Of a DNA stretch of 64,000 bases, positions 63,644 through 64,000 are shown one piece after another. Under the pieces are notes generated by a model, which was not told where the DNA came from, made no database searches, and saw only the letters and a program-made list of their open reading frames with translations. This stretch comes from Amycolatopsis palatopharyngis. Its GTDB lineage: Bacteria; Actinomycetota; Actinomycetes; Mycobacteriales; Pseudonocardiaceae. The DNA is taken from contig NZ_PQHZ01000006.1 in assembly GCF_003385185.1 (NCBI RefSeq), forward strand, positions 124,001 through 188,000, in the 5' to 3' direction. The position numbers were made by a program, and so were the translations under genes. Every line of letters starts with the position of its first letter. Within the stretch, counting starts at the first letter, position 1.

Positions 63644-63895
63644 ATGCACCTGCGATCCGCCGACATCTCCGCACGCACGATCGGTGGCGAGACGATCGTG
63701 CTGAACCTGACGACGTCGCGCTACTTCACCATCACCGGAGTGGGCACGAGGGTTTTCGAACTGCTCGCCGAGGACGTCACGCTGGACGAGATCGTCGAGA
63801 CCATCTCCGGGGAGTACGAGGTCGAACCGGAGACGGCCCGGCGAGACATCGAGCTCTTTCTCGATCGGCTCCGCGATGCCGAACTCCTGCGCTGA
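63644..63895 (+). CDS. PqqD-like RiPP recognition protein
   Basis: An 83-aa PqqD/RRE protein. Seen: the winged-helix fold pattern ETIVLNLTTSRYFTITGVGTRVFELLAEDVTLDEIVETI and C-terminal ARRDIELFLDRLRDAELL, typical of lasso peptide B1 proteins, which bind the precursor leader. The stop overlaps the next start by 20 nt, coupling it to a B2-like gene. The 126 bp upstream hold no visible precursor peptide. ATG 63644 has GAAGAGGA upstream. Confidence 0.85.
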   Translation: MHLRSADISARTIGGETIVLNLTTSRYFTITGVGTRVFELLAEDVTLDEIVETISGEYEVEPETARRDIELFLDRLRDAELLR

Positions 63896-64000
63896 CCGGG
63901 CGCCACGCTTGTCCCTGCGCGGGCGTGTCCGGCTCGCGCTCGAGTTGCTCCGTGCCATCCCCGCGATGCTGGTGATCGAGATCAGCCTGCGTACCGGTGA
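63876..64000 (+). CDS. Lasso peptide B2-like protease, N-terminal fragment
   Basis: An open frame starts at ATG 63876, inside the PqqD gene in another frame, and runs off the window after 41 codons. The visible part has RAPRLSLRGRVRLALELL and AIPAMLVIEISLR, the basic, hydrophobic N-terminal helix seen in lasso-peptide B2 (transglutaminase-fold leader peptidase) proteins. The catalytic Cys-His-Asp part is outside the window. The PqqD-B2 order supports the call. Confidence 0.6.
   Translation, partial: MPNSCADRAPRLSLRGRVRLALELLRAIPAMLVIEISLRTG

Overview
The window is a stretch of high-GC chromosome from an actinobacterium, most likely of the order Pseudonocardiales (Amycolatopsis/Saccharomonospora type). 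The evidence is menaquinone rather than ubiquinone genes, a full 14-subunit nuo operon under Rex-like operators, EspG/PPE-like/DUF3558 type VII secretion accessory genes, an XRE(DUF5753)-DUF397 pair, a sunset-domain membrane protein, and many leaderless ATG/GTG starts placed 6-7 nt after a TANNNT -10 hexamer. No tRNA, rRNA, CRISPR array, transposase or phage gene was seen.

Layout. 1-1191: truncated secreted SH3-type protein (minus). 1410-14583: menaquinone and envelope block with menE, menB (minus), menD (plus), an orphan pxpA, a secreted M1 aminopeptidase, a DUF3592 membrane protein, an inositol-phosphatase-like enzyme, two GT4 glycosyltransferases (one MgtA-like), a small unknown gene, menG and menJ. 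The order resembles the M. tuberculosis Rv0542c-Rv0562 region, but here the nuo operon lies between menJ and the polyprenyl synthase. 14584-14985: nuo regulatory region with two Rex-type operators, a possible 34-codon leader ORF and interlocking RNA pairing. 14986-31203: nuoA-nuoN, with a small extra ORF inserted between nuoE and nuoF. 31308-39140: accessory region of somewhat lower GC with WXG100-like, membrane, YbaB-like, XRE/DUF397 and EspG/PPE/DUF3558 genes. 39221-47058: polyprenyl diphosphate synthase, sunset-domain protein, korAB, an enoyl-CoA hydratase-family gene, and divergent lrp/ddaH. 47097-50642: manganese-type ABC transporter (minus).

50851-61296 holds ten genes without a single intergenic base: C-methyltransferase-like, glucose-1-phosphate cytidylyltransferase-like, PIG-L deacetylase, NAD-dependent epimerase, DUF4910 peptidase-like, flippase, GT2, polysaccharide pyruvyl transferase, RmlC-like, and a class III aminotransferase. 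It looks like one operon for making, decorating and exporting an unusual surface glycan, followed by a secreted beta-helix protein and a PAP2 phosphatase. The right edge cuts a pair encoding a PqqD-like RiPP recognition protein and a protein that looks like the start of a lasso-peptide B2 leader peptidase.

How it works together: menaquinone made by the Men enzymes and the polyprenyl synthase is the electron acceptor of the Nuo complex, and KorAB supplies low-potential electrons from 2-oxoglutarate. Rex sites would tie nuo expression to NADH/NAD+. A dispersed 22-bp palindrome with core TTTCCCGGGAAA occurs five times in gene junctions.
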